A stretch of DNA of 64,000 nucleotides, taken from Lucinisca nassula. Its lineage: Eukaryota > Mollusca > Bivalvia > Lucinida > Lucinidae. Below, piece after piece: positions 47,820 through 60,130 of the stretch. The stretch covers positions 81,261,817 to 81,325,816 of the forward strand of contig OY757026.1 of assembly GCA_963580285.1 (NCBI GenBank), written 5' to 3'. The position numbers were made by a program, and so were the translations under genes. Below the pieces are notes generated by a model. It was not told the origin of the DNA and ran no database searches. It saw nothing but the letters and a program-made list of their open reading frames with translations. Within the stretch, counting starts at the first letter, position 1. Every line of letters begins with the position of its first letter.

Positions 47820-48860
47820 ATTGGTGTCACTAAATGGGTCTTATAAAAAGGAACAGAGACATATATGGTTTAGCGGTGGGGATATGTATGGTTCCTGAGA
47901 CGTAAGGCCTTTTAAGCAATGGAGGGATTCGGGCATGGCAGATCCCAGAAAAGCCAAAGATTGTTGTCACTGAATATGTCTTATCATAAAGATCAAGAAT
48001 ATATATGGTTAGATGGTGGGGATCTGAACGGTTTCTGAGATATGAGGCCCTTATATGAAGAGGAAGGGAGAGAAATGGTCCCTGAGGACCCCACAAGACA
48101 GGGTTGACTGAATGTGTCTAATAACAATGAACAAGAATATATGTGATTATAGGATGGGGATTTGAATGGTTTCTGAGATATATGGCCTATTATTAAGTGG
48201 AGACTAATCATCAGGAACAAGAATATATATGGTTTAGGGGTGGGGATCTGAACGGTTTCTGAGATATATGGATTTTAATGAAGGGGTGGGGAGTGGCCCG
48301 TGGAACCCCGGGGGGACCCCCATGCTGGTGTCACTGTTTGCGTCTTATCATAAGGAACAAGAATATATATGGTTTAGGCGTGGGCTCTGAACAGTTTCTC
48401 AGATATATGGTCTTTTGTGAAGTCTAGGGGTGGAGTGTGGCCCGGGCACAATCTGGGTGACCCCTAGGTTGGTGTCACTGAATGTGTCTTATCATAAGGA
48501 ACAAGAATATATATGGTTTAGGGGTGGGGATCTGAACGGTTTCTGAGATATATGGATTTTAATGAAGGGTTGGGGCATGGCCCGTGGAACCCCAGGGGGA
48601 CCCCCATGCTGGTGTCACTGTTTGCGTCTTATCATAAGGAACAAGAATATATATGGTTTAGGGGTGGGCTCTAAACAGTTTCTCAGATATATGGTCTTTT
48701 GTGAAGTCGAGGGGTGGAGTGTGGCCCAGGCACAACCTGGGTGACCCCTTGGTTGGTGTCACTGAATGTGTCTTATCATAAGGAACAAGAATATATATGG
48801 TTTTGGGGTGGGGATCTGTAAGGTTTCTGGGATATTTAGCCTTTTATGAAGTGTAGGGGG
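47820..48860 (+). repeat. T6 core array, part 1
   Basis: About eight units with AAGGAACAAGAATATATATG, GGGGTGGGGATCTGAACGG and TTTCTGAGATATATGG. Confidence 0.8.
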
Positions 48861-48862
48861 TG

Positions 48863-50374
48863 AGGGTTCGCACTAGCGGTCGCCAGTCGCCAAATGTGAA
48901 AAGAAAATAAATCTGGCGCAAATCTGTGTCATTTGGCGAAAACCAGTGGCGAAAAAAAAGTATAAAAAAGAAAAAGAAAGTCACATCCCGGTTATTGCCG
49001 ACTTAAGCCGTTTACTGACATGTGTATTTCACACCGTTTCTTCCACTCACTCGACAATTAACACCTTTGACTGTTGATCATATTAGCAAAATTGGAGGTT
49101 GTTTTGTTATCGACACGCGCCAACAATTTAAATAGCTCCGCCTCATTATTATAAAAGGGTGTGGATAGGTCGAATATCAACCAGTGGGTGAAGAATATCA
49201 TTTCTGTTCCGCATGACGTAATTGAATACCCGGTTTTAAATCTAGTCACCCGATTGACTTTGCGGTCAAGGTTGATGAATGAAGAAATGGGCGACAAAGA
49301 CGGTTGATGTAAAATGTAGAAGTTAATTGCTGCTCAACAAGCGTAACGGTAATTATCACCAATACTTGGGTAGGTGTCCTTAATTGGTTTTTCAATACAA
49401 ATCAGCTCTTATTTGTCCTCAAGTTACCGGTAAGTTGTTTTGTTATGCCTGCATTATATAAATTTGGGCTTAAATATTCAGAAATATGAGCGGGCTAAAA
49501 ATAAATGTTGTCCTTTTCTTTCTATCTATCTGTTGTTGCTGCGATCGGTCATTCCTTATTTTGTTTGCTTAAAAAAGCATGAAATAAAGTGTATGAAGTT
49601 TTCTTGGATTCTGGAGTATGGAGTTTGGAATTTGATTTATTCCGTAGTAGTAAAGTATAGTAAAATATTAGTGAATGTTAGGCAAAATCGATATTCCAAG
49701 CCAAGTTCACACACTCCGTGAAATAATTAGTTTGGTAGCCTTTTTTCTCTACCATTCCAGGTCTAAGTTTACTTTTTTGCGATTAAAACTTGATTGTTGT
49801 ACGAAATCCCAAATGTCGGAAAATCCGATGACTTATCAAATGGCTAATCGAACACGCTCTTTATGCCTGTTTAGGTTGTTTCCCTTTGAATATAATGTGA
49901 TCATGTGACCAACCAAAATGGCAGCCTCCATGACCTAACAATGCTTATTTGTTGGAGCAAGAACAAAAGCATTTAAGCAAGGTCTTGTTGCATTTTAGGG
50001 AGAGAAGGTAATGCCGCTGGAAGTCGGAAAACTCAAGCTATCTAAATGATTTTGGTCTATGGATTTTGCTAAGCTATCTGTCGACAAGACAGCATAGAGT
50101 GTGACCGTGTTGGTTTGATCGAAAAACCTGGGGTCTTTAGGCGCATCCACTCTTGGATAATGCACCATTACACACATCCATAAAGGCCACATTACATTAG
50201 CCTTAACCCTTTAAGTGCCAAGGAAAATTGTAGAGCAGATGACAATCTTTTTTATCCATGGTCTTCATTTTGCGAAGAAGTTTCTACAACTGGCTCAGGT
50301 TTTAAGTTTTAGGCACAAAAAAAAATTGATTGGGGAAAGTGATGGCGAAAGAAAAAAATCCTAGCGCGAACCCT
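48863..50374. mobile_element. hAT-like non-autonomous element inside T6
   Basis: Ends AGGGTTCGCACTAG and CTAGCGCGAACCCT are 14-bp inverted repeats with one mismatch, of the CAGGG type seen in hAT elements. It splits the T6 array. No 8-bp target duplication could be confirmed and no transposase is readable; short frames inside are unassigned. Confidence 0.6.
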
Positions 50375-50379
50375 GCATG

Positions 50380-50850
50380 GCCCCGGCACATCCCGGGGGA
50401 TCCCCAGGTTGGTGTCACTGAGTCCATCTTATCATAAGGAACAAAAGTATCTATGGTTTAGGGGTGGGTATCTCAATGGTTTCTGAGATAAATGGCATTT
50501 TATGAAGTGAAGGGGGTGGGGCATGTCCCCGGCACATCCCGGGGGACCCCCAGATTGGTGTCACTTAAGGCATCTTAGCATAAGGATAAAGAATATATAT
50601 GGTTTAGGGGTGGGGATCTGATGGTTTCTGAGATAAATGGCATTTTATGAAATAGAGGGGGCAGGGCATGTCCCCGGCACATCCCGGGGGACCCCCAGGA
50701 TGGTGTCACTTATTGCATCTTATCATAAGGAACAAGAATATATATGGTTTAGGGGTTGGGATCTGTAAGGTTTCTGAGATATAAGGCATTTTATGAAGTG
50801 GAGGGGGCGGGGCATGGCCCCGTCACAACCTAGGGGACCCCCAGGTTGAC
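50380..50850 (+). repeat. T6 core array, part 2
   Basis: About four more units (CACATCCCGGGGGACCCCCA variant). Confidence 0.8.
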
Positions 50851-51160
50851 ATAAAAGCATTATGGCTGAGAGAAGTTTACTCAAGGAAAATGTCCATGTA
50901 AGTTTTGTCAAAATATCTGCAATGACTTGGCAGTAAATGTCATTTTTCAGTTTTCCCAATTATAAGTCAATGGAAACTCTAAGTTGCCATAGCAACAAAA
51001 CAAAAAGGCTAAATTTCATAAAAAACACAAAACCTGTAAAGGCAAATATGGTGAATATTTTCATAAAGTTTCGGCCTCCTAGAGCATATGGTTTCTGAGG
51101 AGATGATTTTTTAAGTATTTTTTTTCTATTTTTTGCATTTTGGTTTCCATGGCAACCAAT

Positions 51161-54100
51161 AACAAGAGGGCCATGATGGCCCTGGATCGCTCACCTGATC
51201 CATAGGGTATCAAGTGGGCCCCTGGGAGAGCCATCATTGGCCCAGGCTATAATATGAAATCGGGCCAAAGGGCTAGGAGGAGATGTTGCTTAAAGGTATT
51301 TCTATTTTTAGCTCTGGTGGCCATTTTGTTCAGCTGAGCAGAACCATTTTAGCAATTTCTGTAAAGGGTCATCCAAGGAACATTTCAGTGAAATTATTTT
51401 GAAATTGGGCCAAAGGGCTAGGAGGAGATGTCGTTTAAAGGTTTTTTCTATTTTTAGCTCTGGCGGCCATTTTGTTCAGCAGAGCGGAACCATTTTAGCA
51501 ATTTCTGTAAAGGGTCATCCAAGGAACATTTCAGTGAAATAATTTTGAAATCAGGCCAAAGGGCTAGGAGGAGATGTCGTTTAAAGGTTTTTCTATTTTT
51601 AGCTCTGGCGGCCATTTTTTTCAGCGGAGTGGAACCATTTTAGCAATTTTGGTAGAGGGTCATCCAAGGAACATTTCTGTGAAATTATTATGAAATCAGA
51701 CCAAAGGGCTAGGAGGAGATGTCGTTTAAAGGTTTTTCAATTTTTAGCTCTTGCGGCCATTTTGTTCAGCGGAGCGGAACCATTTTAGCAATTTCGGTAC
51801 AGGGTCATCCAAGAAACATTTCAGTGAAATTATTTTGAAATCGGGCCAAAGGGCTAGGAGGAGATGTCGTTTAAAGGTTTTTCTATTTTTACCTCTGGCG
51901 GCCATTTTTTTCAGCGGAGTGGAACCATTTTAGCAATTTTGGTAGAGGGTCATCCAAGGAACATTTCTGTGAAATTATTTTGAAATCAGACCAAAGGGCT
52001 AGGAGGAGATATCGTTTAAAGGTTTTTCTATTTTTAGCTCTTGCGGCCATTTTGTTCAGCAGAGCGGAACCATTTTAGCAATTTCGGTAGAGGGTCATCC
52101 AAGAAACATTTCGGTGAAATTATGTTGAAATCGGGCCAAAGGGCTAGGAGGAGATGTCGTTTAAAGGTTTTTCTATTTTTAGCTCTGGCCGCCATTTTGT
52201 TCAGCGGAGAGGAACCATTTTACAATTTCGGTAGAGGGTCATCCAAGGAACATTTCTGTGAAATTATTTTGAAATCGGGCCAAAGGGCTAGGAGGAGATG
52301 TCGTTTAAAGGTTTTTCTATTTTTAGCTCTGGCGGCCATTTTGTTCAGCGGAGCAGAACCATTTTAGCAATTTCGGTAGAGGGTCATCCAAGGAACATTT
52401 CTGTGAAATTATTTTGAAATCAGGCCAAAGGGCTAGGAGGAGATGTCGTTTAAAGGTTTTTCTATTTTTAGCTCTGGCGGCCATTTTGTTCAGCGGAGCG
52501 GAACCATTTTAGCAATTTTGTTAGAGGGTCATCCAAGGAACATTTCTGTGAAATTATTTTGAAATCGGGCCAAAGGGCTAGGAGGAGATGTCGTTTATAG
52601 GTTTTTCTATTTTTAGCTCTGGCGGCCATTTTGCTTTGCGGAGCGGAACCATTTTAGCAATTTTGGTAGAGGGTCATCCAAGAAATATTTCAGTGAAATT
52701 ATTTTGAAATCGGACCAAAGGGCTAGGAGGAGATGTCGTTAAAAGGTTTTTCTATTTTTAGCTCTGGCGGCCATTTTGTTCAGCTGAGCGGAACCATTTT
52801 AGCAATTTTGGTAGAGGGTCATCCAAGGAACATTTCTGTGAAACTATTTTGAAATCGGGCCAAAGGGCTAGGAGGAGATGTCGTTTAAATGTTTTTCTAT
52901 TTTTAGCTCTGGTGGCCATTTTGTTCTGCTGAGCGGAACCATTTTAGCAATTTTGGTAGTAGAGGGTCACCCAAGGAACATTTCTATGAAAGTATTTTGA
53001 AATCCATTCTCTGCTATTTTTAGCTCTGGCGGCCATTTTTTTCAGCCGAGTGGAACCATTTTAGCAATTTTGGTAGAGGGTAATCCAAGGAACATTTCTG
53101 TGAAATTATTTTGAAATCGGACCAAAGGGCTAGGAGGAGATGTCGTTTAAAGGTTTTTCTATTTTTAGCTCTTGCGGCCATTTTGTTCAGCGGAGCGGAA
53201 CCATTTTAGCAATTTCGGTTGAGGGTCATCCAAGAAACATTTCAGTGAAATTATTTTGAAATCGGGCCAAAGGGCTAGGAGGAGATGTCATTTAAAGGTT
53301 TTTCTATTTTTAGCTCTGGCGGCCATTTTGTTCAGCGGAGCGGAACCATTTTAGCAATTTCGGTACAGGGTCATCCAAGGAACATTTCAGTGAAATTATT
53401 TTGAAATCAGACCAAAGGGCTAGGAGGAGATATCATTTAAAGGTTTTTCTATTTTTAGCTCTTGCGGCCATTTTGTTCAGCGGAGCCGAACCATTTTAGC
53501 AATTTCGGTAGAGGGTCATCCAAGAAACATTTCAGTGAAATTATTTTGAAATCGGGCCAAAGGGCTAGGAGGAGATGTCGTTTAAAGGTTTTTCTATTTT
53601 TAGCTCTGGCGGCCATTTTGTTCAGCGGAGCGGAACCATTTTAGCAATTTCTGTAAAGGGTCATCCAAGGAACATTTCAGTGAAATAATTTTGAAATCAG
53701 GCCAAAGGGCTAGGAGGAGATGTCGTTTAAAGGTTTTTCTATTTTTAGCTCTGGCGGCCATTTTTTTCAGCGGAGTGGAACCATTTTAGCAATTTTGGTA
53801 GAGGGTAATCCAAGGAACATTTCTGTGAAATTATTTGAAATCAGACCAAAGGGCTAGGAGGAGATGTCGTTTAAAGGTTTTTCTATTTTTAGCTCTTGCG
53901 GCCATTTTGTTCAGCGGAGCGGAACCATTTTAGCAATTTCGGTAGAGGGTCATCCAAGAAACATTTCAGTGAAATTATGTTGAAATCGGGCCAAAGGGCT
54001 AGGAGGAGATGTCGTTTAAAGGTTTTTCTAGTTTTAGCTCTTGCGGCCATTTTGTTCAGCGGAGCAGAACCATTTTAGCAATATCGATAGAGGGTCATCC

Positions 54101-55283
54101 AAGAAACATTTCAGTGAAATTATTTTGAAATCGGGCCAAAGGGCTAGGAGGAGATGTCGTTTAAAGGTTTTTCTATTTTTAGCTCTGGCGGCCATTTTGT
54201 TCAGCGGAGCGGAACCATTTTAGCAATTTCGGTAGAGGGTCATCCAAGGAACATTTCTGTGAAATTATTTTGTAATCGGGCCAAAGGGCTAGGAGGAGAT
54301 GTCGTTTAAAGGTTTTTCTATTTTTAGCTCTGGAGGCCATTTTGTTCAGCGGAGCGGAACCATTTTAGCAATTTTGGTAGAGGGTCATCCAAGGAACATT
54401 TCTGTGAAATTATTTTGAAATCGGGCCAAAGGGCTAGGAGGAGATGTCGTTTAAAGGTTTTTCTATTTTTAGCTCTGGCGGCCATTTTGTTCTGCGGAGC
54501 GGAACCATTTTAGCAATTTTGGTAGAGGGTAATCCAAGGAACATTTCTGTGAAATTATTTTGAAATCGGACCAAAGGGCTAGGAGGAGATGTCGTTTAAA
54601 GGTTTTTCTATTTTTAGCTCTTGCGGCCATTTTGTTCAGCGGAGCGGAACCATTTTAGCAATTTTGGTTGAGGGTCATCCAAGAAACATTTCAGTGAAAT
54701 TATTTTGAAATCGGGCCAAAGGGCTAGGAGGAGATGTCGTTTAAAGGTTTTTCTATTTTTAGCTCTGGCAGCCATTTTGTTCAGCGGAGCGGAACCATTT
54801 TAGCAATTTCGGTACAGGGTCATCCAAGAAACATTTCAGTGAAATTATTTTGAAATCGGGCCAAAGGGCTAGGAGGAGATGTCGTTTAAAGGTTTTTCTA
54901 TTTTTAGCTCTGGCGGCCATTTTGTTCAGCGGAGCAGAACCATTTTAGCAATTTTGGTAGAGGGTCATCCAAGGAACATTTCTGTGAAATTATTTTGAAA
55001 TCGGGCCAAAGGGCTAGGAGGAGATGTCGTTTAAAGGTTTTTTCTATTTTTAGCTCTGGTGTCCATTTTGTTCTGTGGAGCGGAACCATTTTAGCAATTT
55101 TGGTAGAGGGTCACCCAAGGAACATTTCTATGAAAGTATTTTGAAATCCATTCACTGGTTTAGGAGGAGATGTCATTTAAGTGAATTGTTGACGACGCAC
55201 GACGCACACCGCTAGACGCATGCCGGACAAAAGGCGATCACAATAGCTCACCTTGAGCACTTCGTGCTCAGGTGAGATAAAAA
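51161..55283 (+). mobile_element. Satellite-cored element T7, nested in T6
   Basis: Left AACAAGAGGGCCATGATGGC and right hairpin CTTGAGCAC-TTC-GTGCTCAGGTGAG are the same as T1, preceded by GACGACGCACGACGCAC. The core is about 27 units of roughly 145 bp. Confidence 0.8.
51290..55170 (+). repeat. T7 core satellite, about 27 units of 145 bp
   Basis: Unit words GCTCTGGCGGCCATTTTGTT, GCGGAACCATTTTAGCAATT, CCAAAGGGCTAGGAGGAGAT. Variants CTCTTGCGG and CTCTGGCGG alternate irregularly, hinting at multi-unit duplications. Open frames of 60-108 residues across it are repeat artefacts. Confidence 0.92.
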
Positions 55284-55659
55284 TGAACAGAAGGCCTAAA
55301 ATCATACGGCAGATAGTAGAGTGCCTATGGAACATTTCTATGCAAGTTTTGTCAAAATATCTGCAGAGGCTTGGCAATAAATGACATTTTTCAATTTTCC
55401 CCATTATAAGTCTATGGAAACTACAAGTTGCCATAGCAACCAAACTAATGAGCCGATTTTCATAAAAAAGCACAAATTTTCAATCCCCCAGCCCAAGGAT
55501 GCTACAGATAAAATTTGGGCCCAATCGGCCCAGTGGCTTCAGAGGAGATGTCGTTTGGAAGTGTTGACGCCAGACGTCGACATACGACGACGGACAACTG
55601 CCTGTCCTATAAGCTCCCCCGGAGCCTTCGGCTCTGGTGAGCTAAAAACTGATATTGCC

Positions 55660-55831
55660 AAACACATTTTTCACTATCAACCAATCAAATTACTTGACAT
55701 AATATATTTGTTCAATCACAAATTGATTGACAAACAGTGCAGATCCTGATCAGATGGCTTTAGAAGCCATCTGATCTGGATCTACATTTTGCAAAGGTTG
55801 GGGTTGTTGAAGTCAGCAGGAATAGGGTTAA
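55660..55831. mobile_element. MITE M4, left end lost
   Basis: Central stem shortened (GATGGCTTTAGAAGCCATC); lies 18 bases from the donor of the exon at 55849. Confidence 0.7.
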
Positions 55832-55848
55832 AAGCTTATGGTACATAC

Positions 55849-55987
55849 CATTTAGATAGAGTTTGCAATCAGACTGGGGTGGACAACATGTACCACCCAA
55901 TCTTTCTCGAACAGCTTTGAACAGCGTCTCCTCAACTTCAGCCCGCTCTTCAAACAATTGTCTAGTTGTAAACACTGGTATTCTTCC
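55849..55987 (-). CDS. Host gene, first visible exon (SPFH/Band 7-like)
   Basis: 139-bp exon. The acceptor is ATATTTCATTGGCAG before 55987 and the donor AATG|GTATGT after 55849. It encodes GRIPVFTTRQLFEERAEVEE, TLFKAVRERLGG and a Cys-rich end CCPPQSDCKLYLN, leaving one base of a Gly codon completed by the exon at 40727. 'TTRQ.FEERAEVEETLFKAVRERL' resembles the helix of SPFH/Band 7 domains. Upstream exons must lie above 55987 but none was found up to 64000. Non-repetitive and codon-like in a region otherwise full of MITEs. Confidence 0.77.
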
Positions 55988-56130
55988 CTGCCAATGAAAT
56001 ATACACATGTTTCTAAACACCTAGAACCTTTATTGGGACATTGGCAAACAGTGCAGACCCAGACCAGAAGCCCCATTTTTAAGCCGCAAAATACAGCATC
56101 TGACCTGAGTCTACACTGTTTGCTGAGGAG

Positions 56131-56282
56131 TGTTTGAGTTTTACGTCCCACCAACAGCTAAGGTCATACGGAGACGTGACCTCGGTTTAAAGACTCATCC
56201 GAAAGTCTGGAGAAGCCCGGGATCAATCCTGCGATCCCTGGTTTACAAGGCAGGTAGCTTAACCACTGCACCATGGAGGCTT
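56131..56282 (-). mobile_element. tRNA-derived SINE S1
   Basis: Minus strand: CCATGGTGCAGTGGTTAAGC, GGATTGATCCCGGGCTTCTC and the ACGTAAAACTCAAACACTC tail. Confidence 0.75.
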
Positions 56283-56519
56283 CTACACACTGTTTGCTGA
56301 AAATACATTCACTTTTGCAAAACTTACTGCTAACAAAACAAAACTAGCACCCTATAATTGGAAATGAGCCACTCAAACTTATTAGGTGGGAGATTAAATT
56401 GCCATATATGGGTTAAGATAACCGTCTCTCCCACAAAATAATATGCATCTTGGTAAGTGTAGTTATCCAGAGCATTTTTAATTAACTATCCTGTATTGTT
56501 TGGAGGTCATCAGTATTAA
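56283..56519. other. Unassigned stretch
   Basis: Nothing recognised. Confidence 0.35.
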
Positions 56520-56732
56520 TTAACCCTTGTCCTGCTGAATATTTAAATATGTCACACCCACTACTGATTATCAGCCAATCAGATTACTTGATGCAAATTA
56601 TTGCAACAAATTCATAAACTGGATGGCAAACAATGAAGATCCTGATCAGATGGCTTCTTCAGAAGCCATCTGATCTAGATATACATTGTTTCAAAGATAA
56701 GGCATATCCAGGCTCAGCAGGACAAGGGTTAA
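56520..56732. mobile_element. MITE M4
   Basis: TAACCCTTGTCCTGCTG to GGACAAGGGTTAA; these two ends are inverted repeats. Confidence 0.8.
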
Positions 56733-56794
56733 CACCGAGATGAAAAATCAAGAATCATCTTTTTAATGGTGTCAATTAATAAAATTGTCATTAA

Positions 56795-56920
56795 TCAAGT
56801 AATTCCGTATTGGCCCAGTTACAGGTTCTCAGTCTGCTGTATTGACCTCGGCCTTCAGCCTCTGGCCAAAACAGCAGACCTCGGACTTGTAACAGGGCCA
56901 ATACAAAATAACTTGATAAA
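56795..56920. repeat. Imperfect inverted repeat
   Basis: CAAGTAATTCCGTATTGGCC / GGCCAATACAAAATAACTTG arms, with CAGTCTGCTGT..ACAGCAGACCT inside. Confidence 0.65.
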
Positions 56921-56944
56921 TAACATCACATTATTATTTTGTTT

Positions 56945-57345
56945 GTTTGAGAGTTTACAGGCCTCATATTTTTCAGGCATTTGCAGGATTTCAGGCTTTT
57001 AGAGCTTGATATTTTTCTTGATTTCAGGCCTTTAGATTTTGATTTTTTGTTCCTTTAGTCTATTTAAAAAACTATTTAACCCTTATCCTGCTGAATAAAT
57101 TTATCAACCCACACCCATTTCTGACTATAAGTGAACTAAATTACTTGATATTTTCACAAACTGCATCACAAACAATGTAGATCCTGATCAGATGGCTTCT
57201 TCAGAAGCCATCTGATCTGGATCTACACTGTTTGCAAAGGTAATAGTTGTGTCTTGTTCAGCAGGATAAGGGTTGAAGCTGCAAAATGGGGCCTTTCAAG
57301 CATGGCAAATAGTGGTCAGTATGAGGCCTGAGTTTAGCAATCAGT
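56945..57345 (-). mobile_element. Repeat R7 carrying M4, reverse copy
   Basis: Reverse complement of 20690-21225, with M4 at 57078-57275. Confidence 0.6.
57078..57275. mobile_element. MITE M4
   Basis: TAACCCTTATCCTGCTG..CAGGATAAGGGTT. Confidence 0.8.
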
Positions 57346-57406
57346 CAATAATAATAATGGCATGTCTAGCCAGTCAGTCAACAAAGCCTCACTTTTCCTG
57401 AGCTGT

Positions 57407-57618
57407 TAACCCGTATCTTGCCGTTCACGACAACCCCAATCTTTACAAACAGTGTAGATCCAGATCAGATGGCTTCTGAAGAAGCCATCTGATCAGGATC
57501 TACACTGTTTGACATTCAGTTAATGAATTTGTAGCAATAAATTACATCAAGTAATTTGATTGGTTGATAGACAGAAATGGGTGCAGCTTAAATGAATATT
57601 CAGCAAGATAAGGGTTAA
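57407..57618. mobile_element. MITE M4
   Basis: TAACCCGTATCTTGCCG..GCAAGATAAGGGTTAA. Confidence 0.8.
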
Positions 57619-57704
57619 AGTCAATTTTGGAAAGCATTTGCAATTTAGTGCCACTGCAAATCCATAGCCATTGCACTGACAGCACCAATGGGTTGACTGT
57701 CTCT

Positions 57705-58225
57705 GAATGTATGACAAGCCAGTTCCACAAGAAATCTATAAACCACAGTTTAAAGATTTATTGTGCAATTGGCTTGTCATACATTCAGAAACTGAATGTA
57801 TGACAAGCCAACTGCACAATAAATCTATAAACAGATTTACATTGTATTGTGCAATTGGCTTGTCATACATTCAGAAACTGAATGTATGACAAGCCAACTG
57901 CACAATAAATCTATAAACCATAGTTTAAAGATTTATTGTGCAATTGGCTTGACATACATTCAGAAACTGAATGTATGACAAGCCAACTGCACAATAAATC
58001 TATAAACCATAGTTTAAAGTTTTATTGTGCAATTGGCTTGCCATAAGGTCAGAGTGAATGTATGACAAGCCAGTTGCACAATAAATCTTTAAACCAGGCT
58101 TGTCATACATTCAGAAACTGAATGCATGACATAGTTTAAAGATTTATTGTGCAATTGGCTTGCCATACAGTCAGTGTGTGAATGTATGACAAGCCAATTG
58201 CACAATAAATCTTTAAACCAGTTTG
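57705..58225. repeat. Alternating inverted-repeat array
   Basis: GAATGTATGACAAGCCA and TGGCTTGTCATACATTC arms alternate about ten times with GCACAATAAATCT / AGATTTATTGTGC between them; the period is about 90-105 bp. Late units lose order. Confidence 0.85.
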
Positions 58226-59474
58226 AACCTGAAACCCCAGTCTTAAGTTTTCAAACTAGGGTTTAAAAACTTCAAACCATGCTTTCAAAAAAAAGAGGCC
58301 CTTGGGCAACTATGCTCACCAGAGGTCATGTGGTTTATACCATATACAGGCAAGGTGCCCATCTTGGTCATGTGACAACAATACCACAAATAATGTTTAA
58401 TTGCCTCACCCCCATAAAGGCTTTTCATGTAATTTGGTTTCAATCAGCACAGCTCTTTTACTGGAGAAGATAAACATACTGAATCTGAGCCATCCAAGAC
58501 AAAGGTCAGTAATGACCTTGACCTTTGGAATTGATAAACTTCCATTCAGCTAACTGCAAATATCATGTTTGATGTCACAGCCTACTAGGCAATCAGAAAT
58601 ACATGTATCCACTACTTTGCCATTTTTCCATACAAATGTCTAAGTAACCAAATTTGACCTTGACATAAAACAGGTCAAGGTCAACCAAAGGTCATCATTT
58701 GAATAAACTTGGTAGGGCCAGAGTCCCTGATGCTGCATACAAAGTTTCAAGATCAACTGCCATTCGGTTCTTGAGAAGAAGACTTTTAAAGGTTTTTACC
58801 ATATATGGGCATGGCAGTCCATATTGGTCATGTGACCCAGTCCTCACGAACAAACTTTCGTTCCATCATTCCATAGAGGCTCCACATGCAATTTGGTTTC
58901 AATTGGCCAAGTAGTTTAAGTGAAGAAGAAGATAAAAATACTGAATCTGAGCCGTCCTGGACAAAAGTCAGAAAATGACCTTGACCTTTGGAACCAATAA
59001 ACTTCCATTCAGCTGATTGTAAATACAATTTCTGATTCCACTAGCTAATAAACAATCAGAAAGATCCACTGTTTTGCCATTTTTCCATACAAATGTCTAA
59101 GTGACCAAATTTGGCCTTGACTTAAAACAGGTCAAAGTCAACCAAAGGTCATCATTTAAACAAACTTGGTACCATAGAGTCCCTGATGCTGCATACCAAG
59201 TTTCAAGATCATCAGCCATTCGGTTCTTGAGAAGAAGATTTTTAAAGGTAATTACCATATATGGGCATGGAGGTCCATATTGGTCATGCGACCGAGTCCT
59301 CACAAACAAACTTTTGTTCCCACATTGCACGGAGGCGCCACATGTAATTTGGTTTCTATTGGCCAAAGTAGAAGTAAAACAAAGATCAAGTAGTTTAAGT
59401 GAAAAAGAAGATAACAAGAGCTCCGCAAGCGGGGCATAATACACCAGTGACAATTAGTAAGATGGAACATATTA

Positions 59475-59826
59475 TACAGTAGAACTTCGATGGCTCGAAC
59501 ACCGATGGCTTGTTTACCATGGCTGAGTCGAACCCATTTTTGAGCCCCTAGCGAAATCCTCTACATAAGAACTAGTGAGGGATAATTAAGGAGATTTTCG
59601 ACTTTTATCTTGCAAATGTATGCTGTGTGTACTCATTAGAATCGCCTCAATGAGGCGATTCTAATGAGTACACACAGCATACATTTATGTTACAGAACAC
59701 CGACAAGAAGTCCAAAAATACCCCCGTTATGTTTTCTGGAAGTATGCAGCAGTGGCTCGAACTTCCGCTGTCTCAAACAAATTTACATGGTCCCAAAGGG
59801 GTTCGAGCCATCGAAGTTTGACTGTA
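59475..59826. mobile_element. pogo/Tigger-like MITE inside T9
   Basis: Ends CAGTAGAACTTCGATGGCTC and GAGCCATCGAAGTTTGACTG with TA next to both ends; contains hairpin M7. Confidence 0.75.
59590..59700. repeat. Hairpin M7 inside the pogo-like MITE
   Basis: TGTGTACTCATTAGAATCGC and mirror, near-perfect, centre CTCAATGAG. Confidence 0.8.
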
Positions 59827-60130
59827 TATACTGACTGTTGTACAAGTTTGGGTTTGTGGGAGGTAACCAAGGAACAATATGTGCTCCATATATTCTTACC
59901 TGGCACTATTAATAACCCACAATGACTCAAAATACCTGTCTCAAACAAATTTACATGGTCCCAAAGGGGTACGAGCCATCGAAGTTCGACTGTATTTACT
60001 GACTGTTGTACAAGTTTGGGTTTGTGGGAGGTAACCAAGGAACAATATGTGCTCCATATATTCTTACCTGGCACTATTAATAACCCACAATGGCTCACAA
60101 TACCTGTTTCAAACAAATGTTCATGGTTGG
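59777..60130. repeat. Tandem duplication, about 177 bp x 2
   Basis: CTCAAACAAATTTACATGGT..CACAATGGCTCA.. occurs twice; it includes the right end of the pogo-like MITE. Confidence 0.8.

Larger units (their letters stand above)
47425..55648 (+). mobile_element. Satellite-cored element T6, carrying T7 and a hAT-like insertion
   Basis: Left end AACAAGAGGACCATGGGCCA..GCTCACCAGAGC. Right end hairpin AGCTCCCCCGGAGCC-TTC-GGCTCTGGTGAGCT then AAAAA at 55611-55647. Core units of about 130 bp at 47820-48860 and 50380-50850. T7 is inserted at 51161-55283; T6 sequence (TTTTGTCAAAATATCTGC, CCATAGCAAC) lies on both sides of it. Confidence 0.7.

Noticed and set aside
51751..54223. A series of similar 60-codon frames (MRPFCSAE..)
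   Set aside because: Translations of successive T7 satellite units.
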